From Vibrio crassostreae (GTDB lineage: Bacteria; Pseudomonadota; Gammaproteobacteria; Enterobacterales; Vibrionaceae): a stretch of DNA of 64,000 nt. A program made the position numbers and the translations under genes. The notes under the pieces were generated by a model that saw only the letters and a list, made by a program, of their open reading frames with translations, was not told the origin of the DNA and ran no database searches. The stretch lies in NCBI RefSeq assembly GCF_024347415.1, contig NZ_AP025476.1, positions 868,001 to 932,000 on the forward strand, given 5' to 3'. Below are positions 55,117 to 64,000 of this stretch, in pieces; the first letter of the stretch is position 1; the number at the start of each line of letters is the position of its first letter.

Positions 55117-56170
55117 CGAAATAGTTCCACAACAAACTGAAGGCGGTGAAGTGCTTGATGTCTCTAGCGTGGATATCGGCTCTATCTCAGGCGATGAGCG
55201 CGCTGCGATCTTGTTGCTCAGTTTAAACGAAGAAGACGCTGCTGGTATTATTCGTCACCTAGAGCCAAAGCAGGTTCAGCGTGTCGGTAGTGCGATGGCG
55301 CGAGCTACGGATTTATCTCAAGAGAAAGTCGGCGCAGTGCACCGTGCTTTCTTAGATGATATTCAGAAGTACACCAACATTGGTATGGGCAGCGAAGACT
55401 TTATGCGTAACGCATTGGTGGCTGCTCTGGGTGAAGACAAGGCGAATAACCTTGTCGATCAAATCCTTCTCGGCACAGGTTCGAAAGGTTTGGATTCGCT
55501 TAAGTGGATGGATCCTCGTCAGGTGGCGAGTATCATCATCAACGAACACCCTCAAATTCAAACGATTGTTTTGTCGTATCTCGATGCCGATCAATCGGCT
55601 GAGATTCTGTCACAGTTCCCAGAGCGTGTTCGTCTGGATCTAATGATGCGTATTGCGAACCTTGAAGAAGTTCAACCGTCAGCTCTTGCTGAACTGAACG
55701 AAATCATGGAGAAACAGTTTGCGGGTCAAGCGGGTGCTCAAGCTGCCAAAATTGGTGGCCTGAAAGCTGCGGCTGAGATCATGAACTACATGGACAACAA
55801 CGTAGAAGGTGTCTTGATGGATCAAATCCGAGATCAAGACGAAGACATGGCAACCCAGATTCAAGATCTTATGTTTGTCTTTGAAAACCTAATTGAAGTT
55901 GATGACCAAGGTGTTCAGCGACTGCTGCGTGATGTTCCACAAGACATTCTACAGAAAGCGCTTAAAGGTGCTGATGATGGTCTACGCGAGAAGATCTTCA
56001 AGAATATGTCTAAACGTGCTGCCGATATGATGAGAGACGATATTGAGGCGATGCCGCCAGTGAAAGTCTCTGATGTGGAAGCGGCTCAGAAAGAGATATT
56101 GGGTATTGCGAGGAAGATGGCAGACAGTGGCGAGATTATGCTGTCTGGTGGCGCCGACGAGTTCCTTTAA
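55109..56170 (+). CDS. fliG: Flagellar motor switch protein FliG
   Basis: FliG is the switch component that binds FliF and touches the stator. The 353 residues show the N-terminal ring-binding domain (DERAAILLLSLNEEDAAGII), the EHPQ motif (NEHPQIQTIVLSYLDAD) of the middle domain, and the C-terminal torque helix with its charged residues (QRLLRDVPQDILQKALKGAD). A terminator follows, separating it from fliH. Confidence 0.97.
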   Translation: MANEIVPQQTEGGEVLDVSSVDIGSISGDERAAILLLSLNEEDAAGIIRHLEPKQVQRVGSAMARATDLSQEKVGAVHRAFLDDIQKYTNIGMGSEDFMRNALVAALGEDKANNLVDQILLGTGSKGLDSLKWMDPRQVASIIINEHPQIQTIVLSYLDADQSAEILSQFPERVRLDLMMRIANLEEVQPSALAELNEIMEKQFAGQAGAQAAKIGGLKAAAEIMNYMDNNVEGVLMDQIRDQDEDMATQIQDLMFVFENLIEVDDQGVQRLLRDVPQDILQKALKGADDGLREKIFKNMSKRAADMMRDDIEAMPPVKVSDVEAAQKEILGIARKMADSGEIMLSGGADEFL

Positions 56171-56182
56171 TACAGAAACCTC

Positions 56183-56212
56183 AAAAGCCCCACACTGTTG
56201 GGGCTTTTCTTT
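56183..56212 (+). terminator. Hairpin terminator between fliG and fliH
   Basis: AAAAGCCCCA and TGGGGCTTTT form a 10-bp stem followed by CTTTAT. It splits fliEFG from fliHIJ or lowers the level of the downstream genes. Confidence 0.8.
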
Positions 56213-56295
56213 ATCCAATTTCGAACCACAGATTAACTCCGTTTAACTGTTTGAATTTACAATGCAGTTGGATGCACTCATAGATAGGTACTGAT

Positions 56296-57096
56296 ATGTC
56301 AGGTGATAGAAAACGCGGCTTCCTTCGCCCTGAAGAAGATAATACGGTTGCCCAACCTCAGAAATGGGGGCTACCTGACTATACCTCTGATGTGAATAAA
56401 CAAGCCAAAGAAACGGCGTTTAACTACGATCCTGGTTGGATGCCAACGGTTGAAGAAGCCATTGAAGATGAAGAGCTGGTTCTAACTGAAGAGCAGATCG
56501 AGCTGATCAAACAAGGTGCTTATCAGGAAGGCCTTCATCAAGGGCAAGAGGCTGGTTTTAAACAAGGTTACGAAAAAGGCAAAGAAGAAGGGTTTGCCGC
56601 TGGCCATGAAGAAGGCAATCAAGCTGGTAAGCTTGAAGGCGTGACCGCTGGCCAAGAGTACATTCAGCAACAAGTGGCCATCTTTATGGGGCTTGCCAAC
56701 CAGTTTGCTCAGCCACTAGAGCTGATGAATGCTCAGGTTGAGAAGCAGCTGGTAGACATGGTACTGACCATGGTCAAAGAAGTGGTTCATGTTGAAGTGC
56801 AAACCAATCCACAAATCATATTAGATACCGTCAAAGAGTCGGTAGAGTCCCTGCCAATTTCTGGTCATGCAATTACATTGAAGCTTAACCCGGAAGATGT
56901 GGCGATCATTCGCTCTGCATATGGTGAAACAGAATTGGATTGCCGTAATTGGACGTTAGTTGCGGAGCCCGCACTTAATCGTGGTGATGTACAAATCGAA
57001 GCGGGTGAGTCGAGCGTTAACTACCGCATGGAAGATCGCGTGAAAAACGTCATTCAAAACTTCTGCGGCGCAAACCGTCACCAAGGTCATGAGTAA
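56296..57096 (+). CDS. fliH: Flagellar ATPase regulator FliH
   Basis: FliH is the cytoplasmic stalk-like regulator that holds FliI at the export gate. The 266 residues include a GxxxG-type repeat stretch near 75-120 ([34 protein letters not shown]) that is diagnostic of FliH helices. The C-terminal domain resembles the delta subunit of F-ATPase. Its last base is shared with the fliI start. Confidence 0.94.
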   Translation: MSGDRKRGFLRPEEDNTVAQPQKWGLPDYTSDVNKQAKETAFNYDPGWMPTVEEAIEDEELVLTEEQIELIKQGAYQEGLHQGQEAGFKQGYEKGKEEGFAAGHEEGNQAGKLEGVTAGQEYIQQQVAIFMGLANQFAQPLELMNAQVEKQLVDMVLTMVKEVVHVEVQTNPQIILDTVKESVESLPISGHAITLKLNPEDVAIIRSAYGETELDCRNWTLVAEPALNRGDVQIEAGESSVNYRMEDRVKNVIQNFCGANRHQGHE

Positions 57097-58415
57097 TGCT
57101 TGAGTTAGCGAACCGTCTCAGTCAGTACAAAGTCGAAGGGCTAAAATCGCGACCAATTGCATCTGGTAAGTTAGTCCGTGTTGTTGGCTTAACGCTTGAA
57201 GCGACAGGCTGTAAAGCACCAATCGGCAGTTTGTGTTTAGTTGAAACTATGTCTGGTCAGATGGAAGCCGAAGTTGTCGGTTTCTCTGGCGATAATCTAT
57301 TCTTGATGCCGAGCGAACAAATCACCGGGATCTTACCTGGCGCTCACGTCACGCCAATGACCACCGAAAGTGGTATCCCTGTAGGAATGGAACTGCTTGG
57401 TCGAGTGATCGACGGCGTCGGTAATCCACTCGACGGCCTAGGTCCAATCTATACCGAGCAACGTGCTTCATTCAATGCTGAGCCAATCAACCCGTTAGCA
57501 CGCAAACCGATTTCTGAACCCCTTGATGTTGGATTAAAAGCCATTAATGGATTGTTAACCGTGGGTAAAGGACAGCGTATCGGTCTGTTCGCAGGTTCTG
57601 GTGTCGGTAAATCCGTAACTCTGGGCATGATGACTCGAGGCACAACTGCGCAAGTAGTGGTCGTAGGCCTAATCGGTGAGCGTGGACGAGAAGTTAAAGA
57701 ATTTATTGAAGAGATTCTTGGAGAGGATGGTCGTAAGCGATCTGTAGTGGTCGCGGCTCCTGCTGATTCATCGCCATTGATGCGACTGAAAGGCTGCCAA
57801 ACCGCACTGGCCGTCGCCGAGTATTTCCGAGACCAAGGCTTAGATGTTCTGTTGTTGATGGACTCATTGACCCGTTTTGCTCAGGCTCAACGTGAAATTG
57901 CTCTGTCTGTGGGTGAGCCGCCAGCAACCAAAGGTTATCCGCCATCAGTATTCGCCAAGCTTCCTGCGCTGGTGGAACGTGCGGGTAACGGCAACGATGA
58001 ACAAGGCTCTATCACGGCTTTCTTTACCGTGTTAACCGAAGGCGATGACTTACAAGATCCGATTGCGGATGCGTCGCGAGCGATTCTCGATGGTCACGTT
58101 GTATTGTCGCGTGAGATGGCCGATGCGGGTCATTACCCTGCGATCGATGTCGAGAAATCCGTCAGTCGTGTTATGCCGCAAATTACCACTGAAGAACATG
58201 TTTTGATGTCGAAAGCGGTAAGGCAAGTGCTGTCTATTTGTCGTAAAAACCAAGATTTGGTTTCGATTGGTGCTTATAAGCCAGGAACTGACCCTGCAAT
58301 TGATAGTGCCTTCACTTTGAAGCCGAAATTGGACGAATACTTGCAACAGAAGATGAAAGAAACTGTCCCGTACGACATGTGTGTCAACATGTTGAAGCAT
58401 GTATTGGGTGGCTAA
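57096..58415 (+). CDS. fliI: Flagellum-specific ATPase FliI
   Basis: FliI energises export of flagellar substrates. The 439 residues carry Walker [10 protein letters not shown] (165-173), Walker [17 protein letters not shown] and the F1-beta-like arrangement throughout. The start ATG overlaps the fliH stop (TAATG). 19 bases separate it from fliJ. Confidence 0.97.
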   Translation: MLELANRLSQYKVEGLKSRPIASGKLVRVVGLTLEATGCKAPIGSLCLVETMSGQMEAEVVGFSGDNLFLMPSEQITGILPGAHVTPMTTESGIPVGMELLGRVIDGVGNPLDGLGPIYTEQRASFNAEPINPLARKPISEPLDVGLKAINGLLTVGKGQRIGLFAGSGVGKSVTLGMMTRGTTAQVVVVGLIGERGREVKEFIEEILGEDGRKRSVVVAAPADSSPLMRLKGCQTALAVAEYFRDQGLDVLLLMDSLTRFAQAQREIALSVGEPPATKGYPPSVFAKLPALVERAGNGNDEQGSITAFFTVLTEGDDLQDPIADASRAILDGHVVLSREMADAGHYPAIDVEKSVSRVMPQITTEEHVLMSKAVRQVLSICRKNQDLVSIGAYKPGTDPAIDSAFTLKPKLDEYLQQKMKETVPYDMCVNMLKHVLGG

Positions 58416-58434
58416 CGAGTGAATAAGGTTAGTC

Positions 58435-58872
58435 ATGGATAACGCATTAGAATTTTTGCTCGATCAAGCTAAAGATCAAGAGAACCAAGCCGTACTTGCG
58501 CTTAACAAAGCGAACTCTGAGCTGCAAGGTTACTATGAGCAGGTTGCGCAGATTGAAAAGTATCGACTTGATTACTGCCAGCAGCTTGTCGACCGTGGTA
58601 AGGCTGGCTTAACGGCGAGTCAATATGGTCACTTGAATCGTTTCTTAACCCAGTTAGATGAAACATTATCCAAGCAGCGAGAAGCCGAGCACCACTTTAA
58701 AAATCAAGTCGACAATTGCCAAAACTACTGGATGGAGTTACGAAAAAAACGTAAATCCTACGAGTGGTTGATGGAGAAAAAGCAAAAAGAAAAAGCAAAG
58801 TTGCAAGACCTAAGAGATCAAAAGCAAATGGATGAGTTCTCGACGCTGTTATACAGCCGAAAAAAGATGTGA
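58435..58872 (+). CDS. fliJ: Flagellar export chaperone FliJ
   Basis: FliJ is the central-stalk-like protein of the export ATPase. The 145 residues form an almost unbroken antiparallel coiled coil rich in Gln, Lys and Leu (KDQENQAVLALNKANSEL, EAEHHFKNQVDNCQNYW). Position after fliI settles the call. Confidence 0.93.
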   Translation: MDNALEFLLDQAKDQENQAVLALNKANSELQGYYEQVAQIEKYRLDYCQQLVDRGKAGLTASQYGHLNRFLTQLDETLSKQREAEHHFKNQVDNCQNYWMELRKKRKSYEWLMEKKQKEKAKLQDLRDQKQMDEFSTLLYSRKKM

Positions 58873-59052
58873 TCCTAAGCCACGAATGACGCAGGTGCTG
58901 CTCTCGATATTGTGAGAACAGAACTTATAGGCATGTTTCTTGCTCCGGTTTATATAAAATTGCGCGTTATGCCCACCAAAGGCATAAAAGCACCGACTTT
59001 CTTTTTGTTGTCTGATTCATGGCAGCAAAGCTAGTAGATAGAGCTCGTATAT

Positions 59053-61191
59053 ATGAATGTTAGTCTTTCCTCAAATTCAGCGGCCAACAAAACGTCATCG
59101 TTGTTGGACACCGGTTCTGCCTCTTCCAAGGTAGAAGAAACCGGAGACTCTAAAGGTTTCTTTGAATCCTTTAAGGAAGCGCTCGGCTTTGAAGAAAGTG
59201 ACAGTAAAGCTGCAGTAAAAGACTCAGAAAGCACCACAAAATCTGATGCTAAACAGGCCTCTACCGAAGGTGAAGCGTCAGCTGAAGCGGATAAAGGTGA
59301 TTCAGCCGAATCAAAGGCTACTGAGGAAGTGAGCGAAGCGCAAAGCAAGCAAGCAGCTTCAGGAGTAGAGGGTGACAAAGCCACGGATAAAACATCTACA
59401 GAGGCAGCGTCTGATTCCGCGGCTCAGCTCAAAGCCCATTCGAGCGCTGATAGCACTGTCGCTGATAACAATGTCGCAGATAAGGCGGTTGGTAAAGACG
59501 CGCAGGCTACGACTAACGATTCGAAAGAACAGGTTGCTCAACCCCAAGAGCAGGCTTCATCTGCGGTAGATGAGTCTAAGCAGGCATCGCAAGCAAGTGC
59601 CGCGATGAATGAAGGTAATAAGTTGCTTGGCCAGTTGGATGAGGCAAATAAAACGCTGAATCAGACTCCGAACGGCAAAGCCTTGCCACAACAGTCTCAG
59701 TTCAACCAAGCTCAAGGTAATATCCCAGGAGCTTCAGTTGCTGGTCTTTCAGTTGCAGGTGAAGCGGGTAAGCAAGTGAGCCAAGCCAATGCAGCGAATC
59801 AAGGTAGCGCTCTAGAAGTTGATTCTGAAATCGCTGTACTTACCGGAGGTAAGGGTGTTTCTCAGCTGACTGATGATGAAATCCGACAGTTGATGGATAA
59901 AGGCGTCACTCCAGAACAAATTGAAGCCAGTATGAGCCGAGAGCTGAGCCAAAAGAATGCAGCTAGTGCGGTTGCTGCCGATCAGAGTCAAGCATTGTCA
60001 GCCGCGGATATTGAACTGGCAAAGCAAGTAGATGCCCATACCAAAGCGCTAAACCAATTGAATGGACAAATCGAATCAGAGCAGTCTGTTGTCGATAGCT
60101 TGCTTCACAAGCAACAAAGTGGTGCTAAGTTGACGGTTGATGAGCAAGCCGCTTTGGCTAAAGCGACCTCTAACCTAGACCTGTTGAATCAACAGCTCGC
60201 AAACGTTCAACAACAAGCAACAGCTCTGCTAAGTCAAGCTCCGGCTGCGAACAGTGCGTCTGGTGAACCCGCTGCTATCGATTGGGATAATACGGATTCA
60301 AGCGAAACTAAAGCCTTAGCTGCGGCAGCATCAACAGCAGCTGTAGCGACGGCGGCACAACAAGTGTCAGCGCAGGCCGTTTCTCAATCAGCAAACAATG
60401 CTCTTACGGATAAGGCGGCAATGCTGCACGCCAATAATGCGCACGCGGCCCAACAGGCAGCGGCTCAACAAGCCAATCTTTCTTCACCTCAACAGCAAGC
60501 TGCGTTAGACCCTGCTTTAATTGCACAAGGGGTGGCGATGAATGCTGCGCCTGCCGCGACCAAAGCAGGTTCAACGGACATGTTACTTAAAGCCGGAGCT
60601 GGTGCAGCGGCACTGTCTGGTCTTGGAAAAGCGAGTGCTAAGGAAGATTCTAAAGATTCGACCTTTGCTCAGCAGATCGCTTCTGCTGCGGGTGTTCAAG
60701 GCGCTGCCACCGCGGGTTCTGCGCCAACTCGAGCTGAAATTCAAGCTGCTCAACAAGCGCCTTTGCAGCTTACTAAAGAACTCGCGAACGAGCAGGTAGC
60801 GGAAAAAGTACAAATGATGATGTCTAAGAACCTTAAGAACTTGGATATCCGCCTCGACCCACCAGAGCTGGGTCAAATGAAAATTCGAATGACCATGAAT
60901 AATGATGTGGCAAACGTGCACTTTACTGTGAGCAATCAGCAGGCGAGAGATGTGATTGAACAAACCTTACCTCGGTTGAGAGAGATGTTGGCTCAACAAG
61001 GGATGCAGCTTGCTGATTCGTCAGTTCAACAACAGAACTCTGGTCAGGGGCAGGAGAGGTACAACAGTGGTGAGCAACAATCCGGCGCTAACCGCACAAA
61101 TGATGGTCAAGGTGACGAAAACCTTGATAGTGGCAGCAATCTTGAATTGAATGTCTCATCAAAGCGTGATGGAATTAGTTATTATGCCTAG
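59053..61191 (+). CDS. fliK: Hook-length control protein FliK
   Basis: FliK measures hook length and switches export specificity. The 712 residues are longer than enterobacterial FliK (about 400). The first 570 or so are low-complexity, rich in Ala, Gln, Ser and Asp, and are the ruler. The conserved switch domain is near the C-terminus (about 575-660), with LDIRLDPPELGQMKIRM and VHFTVSNQQARDVIEQ. It is separated from fliJ by 180 bases with a TTATGCC/GGCATAA hairpin at 58967-58987 and no convincing sigma-54 site. Confidence 0.94.
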   Translation: MNVSLSSNSAANKTSSLLDTGSASSKVEETGDSKGFFESFKEALGFEESDSKAAVKDSESTTKSDAKQASTEGEASAEADKGDSAESKATEEVSEAQSKQAASGVEGDKATDKTSTEAASDSAAQLKAHSSADSTVADNNVADKAVGKDAQATTNDSKEQVAQPQEQASSAVDESKQASQASAAMNEGNKLLGQLDEANKTLNQTPNGKALPQQSQFNQAQGNIPGASVAGLSVAGEAGKQVSQANAANQGSALEVDSEIAVLTGGKGVSQLTDDEIRQLMDKGVTPEQIEASMSRELSQKNAASAVAADQSQALSAADIELAKQVDAHTKALNQLNGQIESEQSVVDSLLHKQQSGAKLTVDEQAALAKATSNLDLLNQQLANVQQQATALLSQAPAANSASGEPAAIDWDNTDSSETKALAAAASTAAVATAAQQVSAQAVSQSANNALTDKAAMLHANNAHAAQQAAAQQANLSSPQQQAALDPALIAQGVAMNAAPAATKAGSTDMLLKAGAGAAALSGLGKASAKEDSKDSTFAQQIASAAGVQGAATAGSAPTRAEIQAAQQAPLQLTKELANEQVAEKVQMMMSKNLKNLDIRLDPPELGQMKIRMTMNNDVANVHFTVSNQQARDVIEQTLPRLREMLAQQGMQLADSSVQQQNSGQGQERYNSGEQQSGANRTNDGQGDENLDSGSNLELNVSSKRDGISYYA

Positions 61192-61226
61192 TATCAGGCT
61201 AAGAAGACTAAGTTAATAAAAACATC

Positions 61227-61262
61227 AGTTAATAGAAAGAACCGTTAGTTAATAGAAAGAAC
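61227..61262. repeat. Two 16-bp direct repeats before fliL
   Basis: AGTTAATAGAAAGAAC occurs at 61227-61242 and 61247-61262 with a 20-base period, and AGTTAATA occurs once more at 61211-61218. They fill most of the 89-base fliK-fliL gap. Confidence 0.85.
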
Positions 61263-61280
61263 AGGAAGTTAGAGTAAGAT

Positions 61281-61769
61281 ATGGCCGAAGAACAAGATGC
61301 ACCTAAAGGGAAGAGTAAGCTCCTCATCATCATTATAGCGGTAGTCGTTTTACTGCTTGGTATCGGTGGTGCTTTGTTCTTTTTCTTAGGCTCCGATGAT
61401 AGTGCCTCTGAATCTCAGTCTCAGCCAGCCACTGCTATGGTCGCTGCAGAGCCAGTTATGTATGTTAATATTCCTCAGCCCTTCTTGTTCAATGTGACAG
61501 GTGATAAAAAAGATCGCCTAGTGCAGATAAAAGCACAGCTGATGGTACGAGGCAGCAAGAATGAAGACTTGGCTCGCTATCACTCTCCTCTTGTAGAAAG
61601 TACGCTACTAGCAACGTTCGCTTCGGCCACGGTCGATCAATTGCGCTCTCCAACCGGACGAGTTGAACTGCGAAACAAGGCGACTGAAGATATTAAAGCA
61701 AGTCTGGCTCAAGCTGTTGGCCAGCCTGTGATTGAAAAAGTGTTATTCACTGACTTCGTAATTCAATAG
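61281..61769 (+). CDS. fliL: Flagellar basal-body-associated protein FliL
   Basis: FliL is an inner-membrane protein that rings the stator and supports torque. The 162 residues have one membrane helix (about 15-36, LLIIIIAVVVLLLGIGGALF) and a periplasmic stomatin-like domain (FLFNVTGDKKDRLVQIKAQL). It starts the fliLMNOP block. Confidence 0.95.
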   Translation: MAEEQDAPKGKSKLLIIIIAVVVLLLGIGGALFFFLGSDDSASESQSQPATAMVAAEPVMYVNIPQPFLFNVTGDKKDRLVQIKAQLMVRGSKNEDLARYHSPLVESTLLATFASATVDQLRSPTGRVELRNKATEDIKASLAQAVGQPVIEKVLFTDFVIQ

Positions 61770-61776
61770 GTAATTT

Positions 61777-62820
61777 GTGACCGATTTATTAAGCCAAGAC
61801 GAAATTGATGCGCTGTTACATGGCGTTGATGATGTTGAAGACGTAGAAGATGTCTTAGAAACCGAGAATGACAGTGCGGTCAATTTCGACTTCTCATCTC
61901 AAGATCGAATCGTCCGTGGTCGAATGCCGACCCTTGAACTTATTAACGAGCGCTTCGCACGTCATATGCGGATTAGCTTGTTTAATATGTTGCGTAAAAC
62001 GGCTGAAGTGTCGATCAACGGCGTACAGATGATGAAGTTTGGTGAGTATCAAAACACATTGTATGTACCCACCAGTTTAAATATGGTGCGTTTCCGTCCT
62101 TTAAAAGGTACGGCGCTGATCACCATGGAAGCACGTCTTGTTTTTATTCTTGTAGAGAACTTTTTTGGTGGTGATGGTCGTTTCCACGCCAAGATTGAAG
62201 GCCGTGAATTCACGCCGACTGAAAGACGTATTATCCAGCTGCTGCTGAAAATTGTTTTTGAAGATTACAAAGAAGCTTGGTCTCCAGTGATGGGGGTTGA
62301 GTTTGAATACCTGGATTCTGAAGTGAACCCAAGTATGGCGAACATTGTGAGCCCAACAGAAGTGATCGTTGTGAGTTCGTTCCACATCGAGGTAGATGGC
62401 GGTGGTGGTGACTTCCACGTTGTGATGCCTTATTCAATGGTTGAACCGATCCGTGAACTGCTTGATGCGGGTGTTCAATCTGACAAAATGGAAACCGACG
62501 TTCGTTGGAGTACCGCACTGCGTGATGAAATCATGGATGTGCCGGTTAACTTTCGTGTGAACCTTCTAGAGCAAGATATTTCTCTGCGTGATTTGATGGA
62601 GCTGCGCCCCGGTGACGTCATTCCAATGAACATGCCTGAGCACGCAACGATGTTTGTCGAAGAACTGCCGACCTATCGTGTGAAAATGGGGCGCTCTGGT
62701 GAGAAGCTCGCAGTACAGATTTCTGAAAAAATTCAAAGACCCCATGTGGTTAAAACTGATCTCGCTTTTCTAGGCAAGGACTTAATGTCTGAACTAGAAA
62801 ACAGCGATGATGACGAATAG
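61777..62820 (+). CDS. fliM: Flagellar motor switch protein FliM
   Basis: FliM is the switch protein that binds phosphorylated CheY. The 347 residues start with GTG at 61777, seven bases after the fliL stop. The N-terminal CheY-P binding motif LLSQDEIDALLHGV (4-17) is intact. The CheC-like middle domain and C-terminal SpoA domain (DISLRDLMELRPGDVIPMNM) follow. Confidence 0.96.
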   Translation: MTDLLSQDEIDALLHGVDDVEDVEDVLETENDSAVNFDFSSQDRIVRGRMPTLELINERFARHMRISLFNMLRKTAEVSINGVQMMKFGEYQNTLYVPTSLNMVRFRPLKGTALITMEARLVFILVENFFGGDGRFHAKIEGREFTPTERRIIQLLLKIVFEDYKEAWSPVMGVEFEYLDSEVNPSMANIVSPTEVIVVSSFHIEVDGGGGDFHVVMPYSMVEPIRELLDAGVQSDKMETDVRWSTALRDEIMDVPVNFRVNLLEQDISLRDLMELRPGDVIPMNMPEHATMFVEELPTYRVKMGRSGEKLAVQISEKIQRPHVVKTDLAFLGKDLMSELENSDDDE

Positions 62821-62848
62821 AAAATAGATAAAAGTATAGGAATTGGTA

Positions 62849-63259
62849 ATGGAACCTAGTGAAGATCAAAAGCTAGCAGACGAATGGGCTGCAGCACTTG
62901 GTGAAGATCCTTCAGCACCGTCAATTGATGTTGATGACGTGCTTGCGGCACCACTTGATGAGCTAACCGATTCATCGTCTCCGATTTCTGAAGATGAGCG
63001 TCGTAAACTGGATACCATCATGGATATTCCAGTGACTATCTCAATGGAAGTTGGCCGCTCTCAGATCAGTATCCGTAATTTACTTCAGTTGAACCAAGGT
63101 TCGGTCGTTGAGCTAGATAGAATTGCTGGTGAATCACTGGACGTAATGGTCAACGGTACCTTGATTGCTCATGGTGAAGTGGTTGTGGTGAACGACAAGT
63201 TTGGTATTCGTTTGACTGACGTTATTAGCCAAACAGAACGAATTAAGAAGCTGCGTTAA
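62849..63259 (+). CDS. fliN: Flagellar motor switch protein FliN
   Basis: FliN forms the lower ring of the switch. I start at ATG 62849, which has AGG eight bases upstream; TTG 62843 is too close to it. That gives 136 residues. The C-terminal SpoA domain reads MDIPVTISMEVGRSQISIRN and GTLIAHGEVVVVNDKFGIRL. The last base is shared with the fliO start. Confidence 0.96.
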   Translation: MEPSEDQKLADEWAAALGEDPSAPSIDVDDVLAAPLDELTDSSSPISEDERRKLDTIMDIPVTISMEVGRSQISIRNLLQLNQGSVVELDRIAGESLDVMVNGTLIAHGEVVVVNDKFGIRLTDVISQTERIKKLR

Positions 63260-63699
63260 TGAGCTTTTTGTCTCAAAGACTGGCGAGCTCTTCTCTCGGA
63301 ATGACAAAGCTGTTAAGAGGGGGCTTGGGAGTAGGGCTATTAATTGTTCCCTCCATTGCCTTTGCTGCAACGCCGCCATCTCTCGATTTAGCGACCACTT
63401 TTGGGTCGCTAATTTTCGTTATAGCCTTCATCTTATTTATTGCTTGGCTACTCAAGCGCATGCAAGTGCCTGCAATGTCGAATCAGCAAGGCTTGGCGAT
63501 TGTTAGGCAAATTCCTGTAGGTACTAAAGAACGCATCGCTATTGTTCAAGCGGGTGATGAGCAGTTCTTAGTCGGGATTACCACGCAATCTATTCAGCTA
63601 ATTTCTAAGCTCGATAAACCTCTTACTCAGGAGATGCTGGAAAAAAGTACATTTTCAAGTCAGCTTTCCCAGCTAATAAAAAAAGATGCAAACAAGTAA
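63259..63699 (+). CDS. fliO: Flagellar export protein FliO
   Basis: FliO is an integral membrane factor that helps FliP assemble. The 146 residues have two hydrophobic segments, about 23-38 (possibly a signal ending at IAFAA) and 50-70 (FGSLIFVIAFILFIAWLLKR). A cytoplasmic domain follows (QGLAIVRQIPVGTKERIAIV). The start overlaps the fliN stop (TAATG). Confidence 0.93.
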   Translation: MSFLSQRLASSSLGMTKLLRGGLGVGLLIVPSIAFAATPPSLDLATTFGSLIFVIAFILFIAWLLKRMQVPAMSNQQGLAIVRQIPVGTKERIAIVQAGDEQFLVGITTQSIQLISKLDKPLTQEMLEKSTFSSQLSQLIKKDANK

Positions 63700-63745
63700 C
63701 GGACTTTTGAACTCATCTTACGTTTGCCAAAACGGAGCTTTCCGA

Positions 63746-64000
63746 ATGGTTAAAGTGTTGTTGGTTCAGCTCACTCTTCTCTGCTCACTCGTATTCAGTA
63801 TGTCGGTATTTGCACAGACTGAAGATGGCACCGTCATTCCGGCGAATACCGCTGGCTCAGAGTCGGTAACCATCAGCACGATGGAACAAGACCAAGCCAA
63901 ATCGACAACCATGACCACGGGCAGCTTAACCGGCAATGGTGGCGGCATACCTGCCTTTACCATGACAACCAATGCTAATGGCGGTGAAGACTACTCGATA
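63746..64000 (+). CDS. fliP: Flagellar export gate protein FliP, N-terminal part (cut by the window end)
   Basis: FliP is a core part of the type III export gate. The first 85 residues are present. A signal peptide (VLLVQLTLLCSLVFSMSVFA) is followed by the start of the mature protein with IPAFTMTTNANGGEDYSI, the conserved opening of FliP. It lies 46 bases after fliO. The membrane helices lie beyond the window. Confidence 0.93.
   Translation, partial: MVKVLLVQLTLLCSLVFSMSVFAQTEDGTVIPANTAGSESVTISTMEQDQAKSTTMTTGSLTGNGGGIPAFTMTTNANGGEDYSI

Noticed and set aside
58967..58987. Terminator between fliJ and fliK
   Set aside because: The hairpin TTATGCC/GGCATAA has no T run, so it is not called a terminator.

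Overview
The window is chromosomal DNA of a marine Vibrio-type gammaproteobacterium. The evidence is the polar-flagellum gene order (flgT<>flgOP, flgMN/flgA, cheVR, flgB-L, tandem flagellins, flaG-fliD-fliT-fliS, flrABC, fliE-P), the sheathed-motor H-ring proteins FlgO/P/T, the FlrA/FlrB/FlrC regulators, and an aryl polyene (APE) pigment cluster of the Vibrio fischeri type. I cannot name the species.

Region 1 (1-3360): the 5' part of a copper P-type ATPase gene (copA, minus strand) with a CueR-type promoter, then gltX on the plus strand, closed by a strong bidirectional terminator. Region 2 (3386-21866): a complete APE biosynthesis locus. Seventeen minus-strand genes (apeC to apeR in canonical order plus an inserted MIO-type aromatic amino acid ammonia-lyase) are divergent from a short plus-strand arm encoding a lipoprotein, a methyltransferase and a halogenase-like flavoprotein. 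Together they encode starter supply (lyase), activation (ApeH), two carrier proteins, ketosynthases with a cysteine-less partner, ketoreductase, two dehydratases, head-group tailoring, lipid attachment (ApeD, ApeJ) and export (ApeL, ApeM, ApeN). A conserved gene of unknown function (21995-22501) follows.

Region 3 (22641-64000): about 41 kb of polar flagellum and chemotaxis genes. FlgT and FlgOP are divergent; flgA, flgM and flgN run leftward; cheV-cheR, flgBCDE, flgFGHIJ, flgKL, three flagellins, flaG-fliD-fliT-fliS, flrA, flrBC and fliEFGHIJ-K-LMNOP run rightward. fliP is cut by the window end. I could place seven good sigma-54 (GG-N10-GC) promoters, including two in tandem at flgB, plus one variant before the first flagellin. 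Two sigma-28 promoters (TAAA-N15-GCCGTTAW) lie before the second and third flagellins. This fits the FlrA -> FlrBC -> FliA cascade known from Vibrio.

Non-coding features include 15 perfect copies of the hexamer AGATAC between flgP and flgN, a roughly 110-bp nested palindrome between the second and third flagellins, structured leaders before two flagellins, and many rho-independent terminators. The most unusual parts are the ammonia-lyase/halogenase-like additions to the APE cluster, the repeat-bearing insertion in FliD, the hexamer array and the flagellin-region palindrome. No tRNA, rRNA, CRISPR array, insertion sequence or prophage was seen.
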